In this document: piece by piece, positions 9,972 through 21,542 of the stretch
Numbering within the stretch: the first letter of the stretch is position 1
Layout: each line of letters begins with the position of its first letter
NCBI GenBank assembly: GCA_014155875.1
Contig: JACEFZ010005141.1
Span: 1,176,001 to 1,240,000 of the forward strand
Reading direction: 5' to 3'
Source: Cepaea nemoralis
Taxonomy: Eukaryota > Mollusca > Gastropoda > Stylommatophora > Helicidae
Length of the DNA: 64,000 nt
Program-made: the position numbers and the translations under genes
Notes under the pieces: model-generated
What the model was told of the DNA's origin: nothing
The model's input: only the letters and a program-made list of their open reading frames with translations
Database searches by the model: none

Positions 9972-12900
9972 GTGAGTTTATTTGGAAAGTATCTTGTTAT
10001 TTTTTCATATCATCTCTGTTCCTTTCCTAATCTAATGCCTAGCGCATAACCTCTGTGATATTCTTTTCTCTACTAGTCTGTATAGTATAGTGACCCACAT
10101 TTTGTAAATGTTTTTGTTTTTGATATTTCTACATTTTATCACACCCTGATTTGTACAGCAGTTATCTATATTCATCATCATCATCATGTGTCATGCCGAT
10201 AAGTGTGGGCGGTGTGGCATGTTGGATGGAAGAGGTCAGTACCCACAAGTGCATCCCTCGTGATAAGTAATGCCAGAGAAGTGGGACTGATTTCCAATAG
10301 TGTGGGTATGTCACTGGAATGTGATGTGACACGAAAGGACTCAGGATGTCTAGGGGACTCCCGGATATGTTAAAGAACCACACTAATTTCTGTCCTTCCC
10401 AAGGAGAACAAAGTTTGACTCATAAGCCCCCAATTATATGCACTTTCCCTAAAAGGTGACATGGGTACAGTAATAATTTAAATATAAAGAGTTCTTTTCA
10501 ATGGACAATTTGGAACCTGGGAGATTACAGTAGGATCAGGATTTTAAACTGCCTACTAGTGATTACCCGGCCACATGCTGTTCCAAATTATTCAAAGTAT
10601 GTTAATTAATCACTTAATTAAGCATATATTTGAACTTTAGTAACATCACAAGTTAGTGAAGAAGAGGAAGGTTAAATTTCATTATTTTCAACCAAAATAT
10701 TCTGAAGACTGGAGGAAAGTTAATACAGAGCTTCTCAAAATAAAATACACAAACAACACATCAATCATGCATGAATGTTATAAAACATCAAGTACAGTGT
10801 GAGTGCATTATAAAATGTGTTCTTCACAAGAAGACCTTCCCCTCCAGAAAGGCTATATAATCACTTATTAAAATGTCTGGTGATGGTCAAATTGTTCTTA
10901 TAAGGTTCTGGTATACCAATATTGAACACGGTCCTAGAAAGTAATATGACTGAGATCCAATGAAGTAGGTATTCAGTTCATAGATCTTCTGACGAGAAAG
11001 TTCATACTAAAATGGTGACAAAAGTTATCTTCAGGATAGATGGAATAAATGTAATTAGAGATTTGGTTTTGAGTGTTCTGAGTAATTTGATTCACAGCTG
11101 GTGATTGCTGGAGATAATGGAATTGGGCAGATCCCACTAGAATGTGTTTCCATACAGGAGTACTTCAGATTGACTCCAGGACAACTTGACAATGTGGCGA
11201 CTGATCCAACGCTGTGACACAAAGCTGAGCTTTTCCATATTCATCCCAGACAAATCGTGTGCTTATTTCATACTGGAATCGTCCACGAACACCTTCTCCT
11301 CTCTAATAATACAAACATAATTCACCCATTCATATGTTGTTAAAACTTAATGTCATGGGGAAGTAGACAAGAATGAAAAGGGGACTAAAGATAGAAGGAT
11401 GAAAACGAGGAAGAATAAGGCAGTACCTAGATGTGAGATCTATTGCTCCTTTTTCTCCTACGGTGCTGGATCAACTCTGACTGCTGATGGATACAACATT
11501 TATCTGCATTGCTACTATTTTCTGGTCCTTGCTGATAATAGTGATCTGAATGTGTTTGGGGTCTCACAGGAGATATGCACATCAGAGGAACAGACAAGGC
11601 ATCAGAAGTCTGACAGGGAAATATATGAGCAGGCACAGTCACCAAAGCTAGGACATAGGCATTTATGATAACAGGATGACAGCAGTGATGGCATGAACAT
11701 TAATGTTATTTGCTCATTATTCCAAATCAGGGCAATGTAAGATTGTTAGTTGCCTGTTACAGGTCAGGTTCAATTCCTGAGTGCCATTTCTTCTTTCTCA
11801 ATCATCATCAGCTCACTTACCCTTCTTAACTGAGGTGCTATAATCTAAACGAATTCTCCCCGTAATGTTTAGAAGTTTCAATGAGTTAAAAATCATAAAT
11901 GACTATCTCACATCTGAGATAATAAAGTCTGTGTTCATAAATTAAGATAAATTAAGATTTCAGGTGAAGCATTCGCCAAAAAAGGAACTCACTCTGATTC
12001 TCATTCATGGACAACAAACATATATATAAATATGAGAATAACAGAACACGAGGTCTTCTTTCTCACACCAAAGTTAGTCTTCTTCTTCTTAGTCTGAATG
12101 CATAGATTATCCCTCCTTTAGTTGGCAATCAGCCTTAGGTTGGGAACAGGAGTTTGAATCCCTATTCTGGTCAGATAGACTTGACACCAGGATCGTCACG
12201 AATGCAAACGGTCTTAACTCTGCAGACACTGAACATAAATATAAAACCTACAGCGAGATAATTCAAGCTGGGCCTGAGTGCAAGATCTGCCAGTCATGAA
12301 ACCCACTTACAAGCAAGAACAGAGGAGAAGAAATAATCGTTCTCTCACTCTTTGTGTGTTATAGGAATTACTGTATATCAGAAGCAAGGCATTTGTCAGT
12401 GCACAAGAAAGCAATGGTTGTCTTTCTAAAATAGTTCTCTTGCAGAGGAAGAGGGCTAGCAGTTTGCATTTCGAAAAATGCCTGAAGTGCCTAGACAAGA
12501 TTACTTCTTACAGCCTATAGATGTAGTGCATAAAATGCATTCCTGAATAGCCTTAGAATCATAGACTGGGTTAATAATTCAGTAGAAATGAGACGGGGTA
12601 TTGCAAAATGGCGACAGGGCAGGAGCAGAGTCTGCAGGCAGCCTCTCAAAATTGGAGAGAGTATTTCTTGGTGTAGAGACTTTACAAAACACATAAATAC
12701 CACGGACAACATGGGTTACTTTGACCATTCCCTTTTCGAATATACACATTAATCCCAGAAGAATATTCTTACCAGAAACCATCGAGGAGGGCACAGTAAT
12801 CCATATTGGACAGAACCACGTCTTGTCCCCAGAAATATAACTCAATAAGTGCGCGGTAAGATAGGCTGGGCGATCCAACAATGCATCTTGAGACGCTATC

Positions 12901-13010
12901 AGTCTCTTACCCATCCAATCGTCTATCAGACTAGGGATGCCGCCTTGGTTTCATTCTGAGTTGACACGTCCCAAAAATAGGTGTGACACTGCCTATCGCA
13001 TGGTGTGAAT
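9972..13010. other. Intron stretch with no clear element
   Basis: Mostly unassignable AT-rich sequence. At 10170-10215 a CATCATCATCATGTGTCATG word matches the extreme 3' tip of NL-A copies (compare 45205), then diverges. Two tRNA B-box-like words (GGTTCAATTCC at 11766, GTTTGAATCCC at 12152) may be SINE relics but lack convincing A boxes. No supported host exon was seen. Confidence 0.4.
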
Positions 13011-13540
13011 TGGTTCAAGGTGATACATGTGATTATCCGTTTCCGTGTTTATGCCACGAACTGGTGGGAATGCTGACACTATATTACAGGCAGTCATGTT
13101 TCACCATCTCACACAATCACCAGAGTCTTGGATCAGCTCTGTGTTTTTGTCTCGATCATACCACGTGGCAAAGCCATCAAGGTATTTATGCCTCTGCCTT
13201 CCCCTTGTTCTTTTCCCTCACTCTTGCCAGTTATCACCAAGTTCTCCAATTTATATTTCTCATAACGTGTCCAAAAAGGTGGGACTGTCTATGTCTAATT
13301 TCTCTAATAAGTTTATGGTTTTCATTTGTGTCTTGTTGGACTTGGTCATTGGTTTTTCTGTCTGTCCATGGTATTCTTTGCATTTGCCTCAGAAACCACA
13401 TTTCCACAGCCATCAGATGTTTTTCAGCTTGTTTCAGATTCATTGTCCATGCTTCACATCCATACAAAAGTACAGGTTCTATGTAACACGTCAACACTTT
13501 TTCTCGTTGCAAATCTATATTATGATAGCTAATTGATAAA
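13011..13540 (-). mobile_element. NL-A non-LTR retrotransposon, 3' RT fragment
   Basis: Minus-strand translation gives EKVLTCYIEPVLLYGCEAWT, EKHLMAVEMWFLRQMQRIPW, TDRKTNDQVQQDTNENHKL and FGHVMRNINWRTW, collinear with the 7806-8480 copy. Frames break around the GHVMR motif. The left (3') boundary is eroded near 13011. Confidence 0.85.
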
Positions 13541-13728
13541 TATCTGCCATAGTTGATGCTGAAGATAGAGATTCTAAGATGCTGCAGTGTGCATATTGAT
13601 ATGTTGTGAAATAGGTGACAGGTGGCAAATGGAAATAAAAACATCAAAAGTTGTAAAACATTTACAAAAGTGCACATGGCAAAAAACATTAAAAAGTTAT
13701 TCTCTCATTTATGTTGTTGCATGTGATA

Positions 13729-15072
13729 GAAGGGTCGTTCATTTGAAACCCATTCCGATGGCTTTATTATAAAAGCATGAAAGAAACATTAACAGATGTG
13801 GTAGAATTAAACAAAGCATTCATTTTGAATGAATTATGCACCATGGGTTGGCCAGAAGAAGTCGCCGTAGGCATTCAGGCAAGCATCCCATTGCTTAGGT
13901 AGGCGGTGAATGCCGTCCGCAAAAAAGGATTCTGGTTGCTCACTGAACCAAGTGTTTCCCGCATTCATTACGTCTGCATCTGTGTGAAATCGTTGCCCCT
14001 TGAGAGCTTTTTTAAGAGGTCTGAACAGATGAAAATCACATGGTGACAAATCAGGACTATAGGCTGGATGTTGCTGAATTTCCCACTTCTTCCAAGCTAA
14101 TGCTTCCTTACTCTATCTTTGCAACATGCGGACGAGCATTATCGTGCAACAAAACCACACCACGAGAAAGCATGCCGGGTCATTTATTCTTGATGGCTTT
14201 TTGCAGTTTGTCTAGTGTTTCCAAGTAGTGGGTAGAATTGCTGTTGACATCAGGTTCTTGAAAGTCGGCCAACACTAGCCCTACATGGTAAAAAAAAATG
14301 CACTCAGAATAACCTTACCAGCGGAAACCTGTAACTTGAATTTTTTAGCTTTTGGTGATCCAGCATGCTTCCATTGCATACTCTCTCTTTTGCTGCTCAG
14401 CTCAAAGTGGCGACACCATGATTCATCGCCTGCCACTATGCGGATGAGAAATGCATCACCCTCCACTCTGTAACGCAGCAAGTGGTTCAAACACCATCCC
14501 ATGCGTTCCTCTTTTTGGTGGTCGATCAAGATTCATGGTACCCACTGTGAACACACCTTCCAATATTGCAGTTTCTTACAAACAACCTTTTGAATTGTCC
14601 CAAATGACACATCAGATTCTTTTGCTAGTGAACATATGCTTCGACAACAGTTCATCTGTACTGCTGCATCAATTTTGGCGATGGTTTTTTCTGTTGCAAC
14701 AATATGCTCTTGACCCAGCCGTAGAAAATCTACCATGTCCTTTCCGAAACATTCGTGCCCAGTCTGTCACTGTTGTCATCGACACACATTTGTTACCGTA
14801 TGCTGCCTGCATTCTTCGATGAATGTCCACTGGTCGACATCCTTCAAATGAAAAAAACTGAATCATCACTCTTTGAGTTTCTTTGCACGGATTTTAGATC
14901 AAACCGACCATTTTTTCAACGGTCAGAAACAGAACCTATGCATCATGGGACGATAAGCACATGCTTTTTTATTCATTGGTCAGTACTTATCACATGAATA
15001 TGACATGATCATGTTTAACGTACGCAATTACGCGTGGTGCGGCACGAACGGATTTCAAATGAACACTCCTAA
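13729..15072 (-). mobile_element. Mariner transposon, full length but decayed
   Basis: The 1344-bp element has imperfect terminal inverted repeats sharing GTTCATTTGAAA.CC (left from 13729, right ending 15072) and flanking TA at 13727-13728 and 15073-15074. Minus-strand transposase pieces are an N-terminal helix-turn-helix (FEGCRPVDIHRRMQAAYG, about 14850), the catalytic GDESW (14430), KRESMQWKHAGSPKAKKF, the second catalytic HDNARPH (about 14125) and SPCDFHLFRPLKKALKG with the third Asp (about 14040). The D,D34D triad can therefore be traced, but the reading frame is broken several times, including at an A8 run near 14288. It is a dead copy; a related fragment lies at 42738-43073. Confidence 0.92.
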
Positions 15073-15109
15073 TATAATGTCATAAACTATAAAAATTAAT
15101 AGAATTGAC

Positions 15110-15394
15110 ATTTCATTTTGTAAATTGTTTTTGCATTTGCTCGCTTTGAACTCAAGTATAGTACATACACGTGCAACTACGTCTAGTGCACTGGACTGAT
15201 TTTTGCGGTTGGATTAGCTTTCCATATTACCAGTCTCTCTCCGACTTCTGAGGTACTTGTAATTTGCGTTAAGTCAAGGAGGAGAAGTCAACATTTTAGT
15301 CCAGATTACTGGTAGGGATTGAACCTACTACTTCTGCATCAGCACATCGGAAGTTTAAGAGCATGATTTCTTATCCATTCGGCCAAGCTGTCCT
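15110..15394 (-). mobile_element. SINE S3, better-preserved tRNA-derived copy
   Basis: Reading the minus strand from 15394, a tRNA-like head has an A box (TTGGCCGAATGG) and B box (GGTTCAATCCC) about 50 bp apart. The long spacing and GGCCGAATGG suggest a class II (Leu/Ser-type) tRNA source. The body matches the copy at 4742-5033. Confidence 0.82.
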
Positions 15395-15717
15395 CCAACT
15401 TTTCTTATAAATCTTAGTCCACTTTCTTGTTTGTCATTGGTTGAATTGTATCTTTTTTACAGTGACACTGCAATATTTATGCTTTTTGACCATGAACTCA
15501 GCGCAGCATGTTATTTGTTATTGCTTTTCAACAGATAATTATAAATATTGTGTTGTGGTTTAGTTTTCTAACAACAACAGAATGTTAAGAGAAGTGGCTA
15601 TATTTACTTCTATTTATGATTTCAAATCACCATGGATATTTTATTGTCCGCAATTTGCATATTAGATTCTTACATATTTATTATTTGATTTGTCACCTTA
15701 TTCTGCTGTAGCCTAAA

Positions 15718-15805
15718 GTATTGGGGAGCTGCAGAAGCACAGTGACTAGTATGTTTGTCTGTCAGTTCTGTGGTCATGTGATCGAATCCCCATTGAGGTG
15801 TGGAT
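15718..15805 (+). mobile_element. tRNA-derived SINE head (relic)
   Basis: GGGGAGCTGCAGAAGCACAG...GTGACTAG is followed by a perfect B box, TGATCGAATCCCC. It resembles the head of the S2 copy at 48125, but the downstream body differs, so this is either a truncated S2 or a sister family. Confidence 0.5.
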
Positions 15806-16295
15806 TATTTAAAAGTGTCTTATACTCCCAGGTCGACCCAGCCCAAAATGGGCACCAGGAAGTGAATGTTCTTGGAAATAAAGGTGATATTGACTACATA
15901 TTCCATCAAGTGCAGAATGGTCTTTAAAAATTTGGGATAAGCACCATATATCCAGTTCATCTCAAGGCATGAAATAGGCCCCCTTTCATTTTACTTTACT
16001 TGACTAGAATATATGACGTCCTAACAATTCACACCCACAACGTTAGTATCTGCCACAGGACTATCTTTACCTGTAACAGCGAAGAGAAATCATGAAACAA
16101 ATAGATCTGTGACTGTCATATGAACAAATGACAAGCACAGACACATGTCACATACCTTAGGACCTCAGGCAAGTGTATAGAAATCATATGGGGAAAGTTG
16201 ATTGCACAAATAAAGAACAATAATTCTTCTTCTTTTTGTTCACTTGAAATGTGTCTATATCTGCAATGTTGTCTCTTGTATGAATTTCACTGTCT
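15806..16295. other. Intron stretch, no recognised feature
   Basis: No coding similarity or repeat boundary was seen. Confidence 0.4.
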
Positions 16296-16545
16296 TTATT
16301 TGTTCACTCACTGGTCCATAGAATTTATCTTCCACCGTTGCTTCACTAGGCCAGAAGGTTTGTCTAAATATGTCGTATTTTGGGCAGTCTTGAAGTATGT
16401 GATCTGCTGTCTGCAGCACCAAACCATGTGCACATTACTGATTCGCCAATTTTGAATATTGTATACAGTCTGTGCTCTTGTCCTGATAAAGCCACGTAGC
16501 AAAACCATCCAGGTATTTAATCTCTTTACCCTCTCCTTACTCTAG
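16296..16545 (-). mobile_element. LINE C-terminal fragments
   Basis: Minus-strand reading (with shifts) gives a motif like LQTADHILQ.CPKYD near 16400, the Cys/His C-terminus common to Jockey/I-type LINE polymerases. At 16472-16545 a short piece (CAAAACCATCCAGGTATTTA) matches the NL-A 3' region. Both are small and decayed. Confidence 0.5.
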
Positions 16546-16551
16546 TCATTT

Positions 16552-16705
16552 CCAGCTGTGTGATCCAGGGACATGATCTCTATTCAGCATAAAAGAGATA
16601 TTTGTCCCGAGTTTGCTTGCTTCGGTTGGGAGCATCAGGGAAGTGAACCCACACCCACTACAACTCAGTGAGCAATAACTCAATAAGCTAACAAATAGGA
16701 GTTCC
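16552..16705 (-). mobile_element. SINE S2, partial copy
   Basis: The minus strand reads TTGTTAGCTTATTGAGTTAT, a B box-like GGGTTCACTTCCC, then CAAACTCGGGACAAATATCTC and GTCCCTGGATCACACAGCTG. This is collinear with the + strand copy at 23519. The 3' body seen at 48480-48555 is missing. Confidence 0.75.
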
Positions 16706-16992
16706 ACAATACTCCTTAGTTTAGACATTTATGACAATTTGTCTTTAAACATTTTTCAGTAACTTTCTCTTCTTGGTTTTCCTGATTGTTTTTAAATTCT
16801 TTAAGATATTTTTCTTTCATCGTGGATTTTAGTGCTGAAATATCAGTCTTTGGTTCTTTATTAGGACTACCTTATCTCCCCATGTGCAGATTATGTAATA
16901 AGAAACATGGAAAATGATGAGACATTGACAATTTTTATCCATTCAAATTGGTGAAAATTAAGTTATAGAACTCAGTTATTCATATGACATGG

Positions 16993-17300
16993 TCATTCAT
17001 TCATTCATTCATTCAGTAGCATGTCCTTTGCAGAACCTTGCTCCCATAACAACCTTCCGGAAAACCTCTTGATCATAAGCAAGATGTCCTGCGTCCGATA
17101 CACCCATCTGGAGATCATCCGCCACATCCTGTACCCATCTTCTCTTTGACCTTCCTCTTCCTCTCTTCCCAGGCATATACCCCTCCATTATTGTTCTCTC
17201 CAAACTTTCATAACGTTTCAAGTGACCAAAATATTTCAATTTTATTTTGTTTTATCGTCTTTAATAGCCAACCTTCTTCTATCAAATATTGTAAAGGGAC
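16993..17300 (-). mobile_element. NL-C non-LTR retrotransposon, 3' end of RT ORF plus (ATGA)n tail
   Basis: On the minus strand, MKYFGHLKRYESLERTIMEG, then GKRGRGRSKRRWVQDVADDL, followed by a GHLAYDQEVFRKVV end and a stop. It ends in a (TGAA/ATGA)n tail at 16993-17015. The copy at 28068 is nearly the same protein, and both are 5' truncated. The C-terminal basic GRGRPKRRW motif is common in APE-type LINE polymerases. Confidence 0.85.
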
Positions 17301-17468
17301 TAGAAGAGTTAATTCTGTCTATCAACAGTGAAGATCAAAATCGTTTTCTGAACTTGAATATCATTTCTCCATAATCAACAACAATGGACACACTGTTGTG
17401 GAAATTTCTAGTACAGATTTCTCATTTCCCAACAAAAGTATACAACTTGGGATGAATTTTTTTTCCCT

Positions 17469-17640
17469 CGCACATCCTTTACAGGACATCGCTGTCAACA
17501 GCAGTATCTTTCAGCTGTCTGTTGATTTCTTGGCAAGATTACGCTCAGTAGTTTGCCATTGCTTTCTGAGCGGCCGGCTCAGTTATCCCGCAAGTTACAG
17601 GAGAAAGTGGTGTAACCCCTCGGCCAGAGAGACCGGCTGG
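17469..17640 (-). mobile_element. SINE S1, minus-strand copy
   Basis: This is the reverse complement of S1: CCTTTACAGGACATCGCTGT, TTTCAGCTGTCTGTTGATTT, CTTGGCAAGATTACGCTCAG, GTTTGCCATTGCTTTCTGAG. It lies in the intron before the 19834 exon. Confidence 0.88.
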
Positions 17641-17689
17641 GATGAATTACGAGATGTAAAAAGAAAGCTTCACTGCACAGATTGGTGTT

Positions 17690-17910
17690 TAAGAATCTAT
17701 GATGCAAAATTGTGCTAGTAGAACTGTCATTGCACAAAGTGAATACAGTCTGAGTTCAACAAGTATTGTAAAATCTAAATTTAATGCCAAAAGTTACCAC
17801 CCATTTAACAGCGAAGGGGCCATAAACATGCAAAAAATAACATTGCAACATTCTGGTGTCATGAAATGCCTAAATATACCCACCAGTTAATATGTCACCA
17901 TGGACATTGC
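17690..17910. repeat. Dispersed repeat R1, copy 1 (MITE-like)
   Basis: This shares AATTGTGCTAGTAGAACTGTC, CATTGCACAAAGTGAA and a CACCAGTTAATATGTCACC end with 61785-61995, with a diverged middle. No tRNA head, poly-A or coding is seen; the origin is unknown. Confidence 0.6.
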
Positions 17911-18049
17911 CATAACAACAGCGGCATTCTGCAAAGAATCATGGGTCTTTGTTCCTCTTGCTTTCCTGGTCTTTTCAACTTGACGTTTATATGTATTATT
18001 ACTGAATAATGATCCGGGTGTTTATCAGCTCCTGGATATGTTTTTGCCA

Positions 18050-18875
18050 TAAATAGTCTAAATGAAATGTGTAGGGACCATAACATGAAAATTAGCACAA
18101 GTAAAACAGAGGTATTGACTATAGCTAAAGAAGATAAAACAACAACGATTCACCTAAACGAACATCCCTTGAAACAAGTAAAGAGTTTACTAACATGAAA
18201 ATTAGCACAAGTAAAACAGAGGTATTGACTATAGCTAAAGAAGATAAAACAACAACGATTCACCTAAACGAACATCCCTTGAAACAAGTAAAGAGTTTCA
18301 AGTACCTAGGAAGTATAATATCAAATGGCAAATCAGAAGACGGGATTGAAAATAGATGCGCTAAGGCAAACCAACTCATTGGACAAATGAACAAACATGT
18401 ATCAATAACTACTAAGAAAGCACTTTAAAACACAATCTTCCTACCAATTCTATGTTACCAATGCCAAACCTGGACAATGACAGAAAAAGAGAAAAGAAAA
18501 ATCACAACAACAGAAATGAGATTCCTGAGAAGAATACTCAATGTATCAAGAAGAGATAAGATCAGAAATGAAGAAATCAGGACTAAAGTGGGGGTTGTAA
18601 CTGCACTAAATTTTATTAGGAAGCAGCAAGTCAAATGGTTTGGCCATGCAAATAGGTTACCAACTAACATTATACCACAACAAGCAATGATGTACAGACC
18701 AGAGGGAAGCAGAGGAAGAGGCCGACCATATAAACGATGGATGTAGGGAATAACAGAGTCCATGGGAATATCGATACATGAAGCCCATAAGCGGGCACTC
18801 TCCCGCTGTTTATACTTCACCTCGACACCGCAAGGTACAAGAGGAACATGATGACATGAGATGAGATGATGTTTT
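18050..18875 (+). mobile_element. NL-B non-LTR retrotransposon, 3' RT fragment with (ATGAG)n tail
   Basis: + strand translation: MKISTSKTEVLTIAKED, FKYLGSIISNGKSEDGIENR, then after a TAA at 18426-18428, TEMRFLRRILNVSRRDKIRN, VKWFGHANRLPTNIIPQQAM and GSRGRGRPYKRW. It ends in a short ATGAGATGAG tail near 18860. The second NL-B copy (55998-61085) has the same C-terminus. It is 5' truncated just before the RT thumb and carries an internal 108-bp duplication. Confidence 0.88.
18081..18300 (+). repeat. Exact 108-bp tandem duplication inside NL-B
   Basis: 18081-18188 and 18191-18298 appear identical, separated by two bases (AC). The unit runs from TAACATGAAAATTAGC to AAGTAAAGAGTTT. Identity over 108 bp inside an otherwise mutated LINE implies a recent event or an assembly artefact. 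Confidence 0.92.
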
Positions 18876-19833
18876 TGCACATTTTTAATTAAATCTTTCC
18901 CTGATAATTATAAAGCCAATCTAGTTTCTGCTGATATTAAAGGAATTCGCAAGTAAATAGTTTTCTTGGATTTTGTTTCAAAATATGTTACAGATAAAGA
19001 CTGATTTTTTTCCCCTCCACATAATTGGATTCATTATGTTACTGACATTTTAAGACTGGAATTTTATAACCTGTTAAGAATATTGTTTGACATTTATTAG
19101 TTTTTATATTTAATCCCAACATTTAGTTGTTTACATTTAAATAGTTGTTTAATTGACTCTTGCAACATCAGCTGTTTAACGGATAGTTTAAACATTCTGT
19201 CAAAAAGACAGGGAGTAACTGAAACTGTCCTCTTTCTAGAGAGTCATCTCCATACATGAACATAGTTTGCACATATGGGGTAGGCTTTAGTAGCATATGA
19301 ATGAACATTTACTTGATATGTATGGCTTCTTGGTCCAGTAGAAGAACACTTTATATGGCATCTGGGACCAAATATTATGATATAATGTAAGACGCTAGCA
19401 GCACACTTGAAGTCACCACAATAACAGTCCATCACTACACTTCAATCTGTGTACGTTGTTGTTCTGTTCTTGCAAGGCTGGTTAAAAGGCATGATATTTT
19501 TGGCACATTATTTGTTTTTCAAATCTCAGACAGCATTGTTCCTGGAGCTAGTTTTTACTACAAAACAATTTGTTTATGTTTCAGCTGAATGTCTTGATCA
19601 GGGTTCATGAACCATGTTGATTTTTTATGCCAAATGCAGCAATTTGAATCTTATTTTTCTCTACTACTTAGCATTGAGGAGTCACAAAAATTATATATCA
19701 TATATGTTAAAGCCTAAACTTCATATAGCATTTATTTTGATCTTGAATCTCTGATCAGGATGTTAGATAAATTTTATGCTAGCCTTCTGTATTTTGCTGT
19801 TGTTGAAAGAGTTATCTGAACATTTCATTTTAG
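18876..19833. other. Intron stretch, no recognised feature
   Basis: AT-rich, ending in the acceptor CATTTCATTTTAG. Confidence 0.5.
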
Positions 19834-20063
19834 TTAAAGAGCGCAGGACCAGCTCTTTCATTGAGTCGAAACACAGCTCGCTATCCATGGATTTAAACAC
19901 AGATCCAAATCAGACCCGTGATGTGGCTTATCAAGCTGGTCGTGCTGAAGCTTGTGGTGCCCTGTGTCGCATCTTCTGTGCTCACAAGACAGGAGAAGTT
20001 ATCCTTCCAGAATACTATTCTCGCTTCTATCTGATGATGTACTATGGTTTGCAGACAGATGAG
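19834..20063 (+). CDS. RALGAPA: RALGAPA ortholog, internal exon ([15 protein letters not shown] segment)
   Basis: This 230-bp exon (2-in, 0-out) lies between TTTTAG and GAG|GTTTGT. It encodes a Ser-rich start ([14 protein letters not shown]) and then the strongest host match in the window: [36 protein letters not shown]. The vertebrate RALGAPA counterpart has [20 protein letters not shown] followed by TGEEILPAYLSRFYM, so this is a close ortholog. The segment belongs to the long alpha-helical (HEAT-like) region N-terminal to the GAP domain. No stop or frameshift was seen. Confidence 0.95.
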
Positions 20064-20329
20064 GTTTGTATGATGTTAGTCTGTGACTGTTATATGCAGC
20101 TATAAATAAAAAATAAATACCTGTTCATTAGCTTAGTAGTAATGTATTAATCTTAATGTAATGCAGTAAAGACATTTTCCAGTGCGTTACTAGGGTCTGA
20201 AAGAGAATGTAAGATTAGTAAAACTGTCAGAACTAACTAAAGAGAGTGTTTGCAAGGTCTCAAATTGTAGTGTAGGTGCAATATACTGCACCAATACTGT
20301 CTGGGGGTACCGTATGGTTACCTACTGAT
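20064..20329. other. Start of a short intron
   Basis: No feature besides the donor; it leads into an NL-I fragment. Confidence 0.4.
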
Positions 20330-21160
20330 GTTTTGTTGTAATGTACGTTATCAAGCTAGAGCCTCCACAGGAGTTGAGCAGCAGTCCATGGAGGAACCGG
20401 CTGGCCTTGCAATATGGAGTCCAGCACATCTGTCTTATCATGCGTCAGTACATGATCAAGAGATGCAGACCCAGCCAATCTGTCCACTTGCTCATTTCCT
20501 ACAACACCAGCATATCCTGGAGAAAACATCCAACAGCTGCTCCCTATTTTTGATTGTTTTAATGGAAGTCTGCCACTCTGCCAGAGGCATGCCTGCCTGC
20601 ATCTTTCTCATCATACTTTGTGAGTCCGTTACAAACACAGCAGCATGTGCTGTTTGTCCTCCAGTCAGCGGAATGTCACAGATTCCTTCACTTCCATTCT
20701 CAGACTAGATGTTGCGGTATCATATGTCAGGTTCTCCTGCCCCAAACACAGCCCACCAATCTTCGTTACAAACCCCATTCATGTCTTTTACCTTTTATCA
20801 CAGAGCCATCCATGTAGATGATTACATTGCCTGGTCGTGAACTGTCGTGGATCAATTGTTGCACCTCCCATTCAGTGCGACCTGCCAGCCAATCCCTGCA
20901 CTTCCGATCCAATGTTATTATTGCCCTGCACAGGTCTGACTATTCAACTGGCATTCTAACCCTTATCCTCTCCCAATGTTCTCAAGCATGCACACTTCTC
21001 TGATTGTGTCCTCTGCTTGAGTCTTCCATGATGTTCTTCTGATCAGCCTGTGGACCTTAACTGTGTTCAGGGCTTCATGCAGGGGGTGTTCCATGTCTGC
21101 AGCCATTTGGTTGTCAGTGGTTCCTGACCACTGGTTGTCATTGTGACTGGCTAATTCGCC
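20330..21160 (-). mobile_element. NL-I LINE, RNase H domain fragment
   Basis: Read on the minus strand with several shifts, the region contains VEQSDLCRAIITLDRKCRDW (about 20930), an IIYMDGSV RNase H first-Asp motif, and near 20500 a SPGYAGVVGNEQVDRLAG motif (fourth catalytic Asp region). The same order is seen at 43255-44040. RNase H after RT marks the I-clade group of LINEs. No RT is present here. Confidence 0.75.
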
Positions 21161-21396
21161 ATTTACAAATAATACAAAATATTTACCAGTGTAAGCAATT
21201 CCAAGTCTGAAGAAACACTTTCGCTGTTAAACATCAATCGGAATGGATCCAATTAAAATGCCATCAATGTCCTTTTTAAACAAAATAACTCCATAACCTT
21301 TATCTGAAATTAAATATCTTGGAAGGGAGCTCACTCCAAAATTTCTTTGTTTGTTTTTCTAATTAAATACTATTGGTATTTGTTTTTATATTCCAG

Positions 21397-21542
21397 TGTG
21401 TGATCAGTGGTGAAGTGCTGTCAAATATCTTGTTTAACTCATGTTCATTGTTGCGTGTTGACTTGGATGGTGTACAACTTCTCCTGCCATATCTTCTGAA
21501 AGCTATTGAGCTGGTATTGAGTAAAACAACACCAGAGTTTAA
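21397..21542 (+). CDS. RALGAPA: RALGAPA ortholog, internal exon
   Basis: This 146-bp exon (0-in, 2-out) lies between TATATTCCAG and TTTAA|GTAAGT. It encodes CVISGEVLSNILFNS, LLRVDLDGVQLLLPYLLKA and LSKTTPEF. It aligns with the vertebrate CHPVLASVILNSPPLFC..DLKGIDVVVPYF segment, which directly follows the preceding exon's segment in the known protein, confirming exon order. A 20-kb intron follows. Confidence 0.93.
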
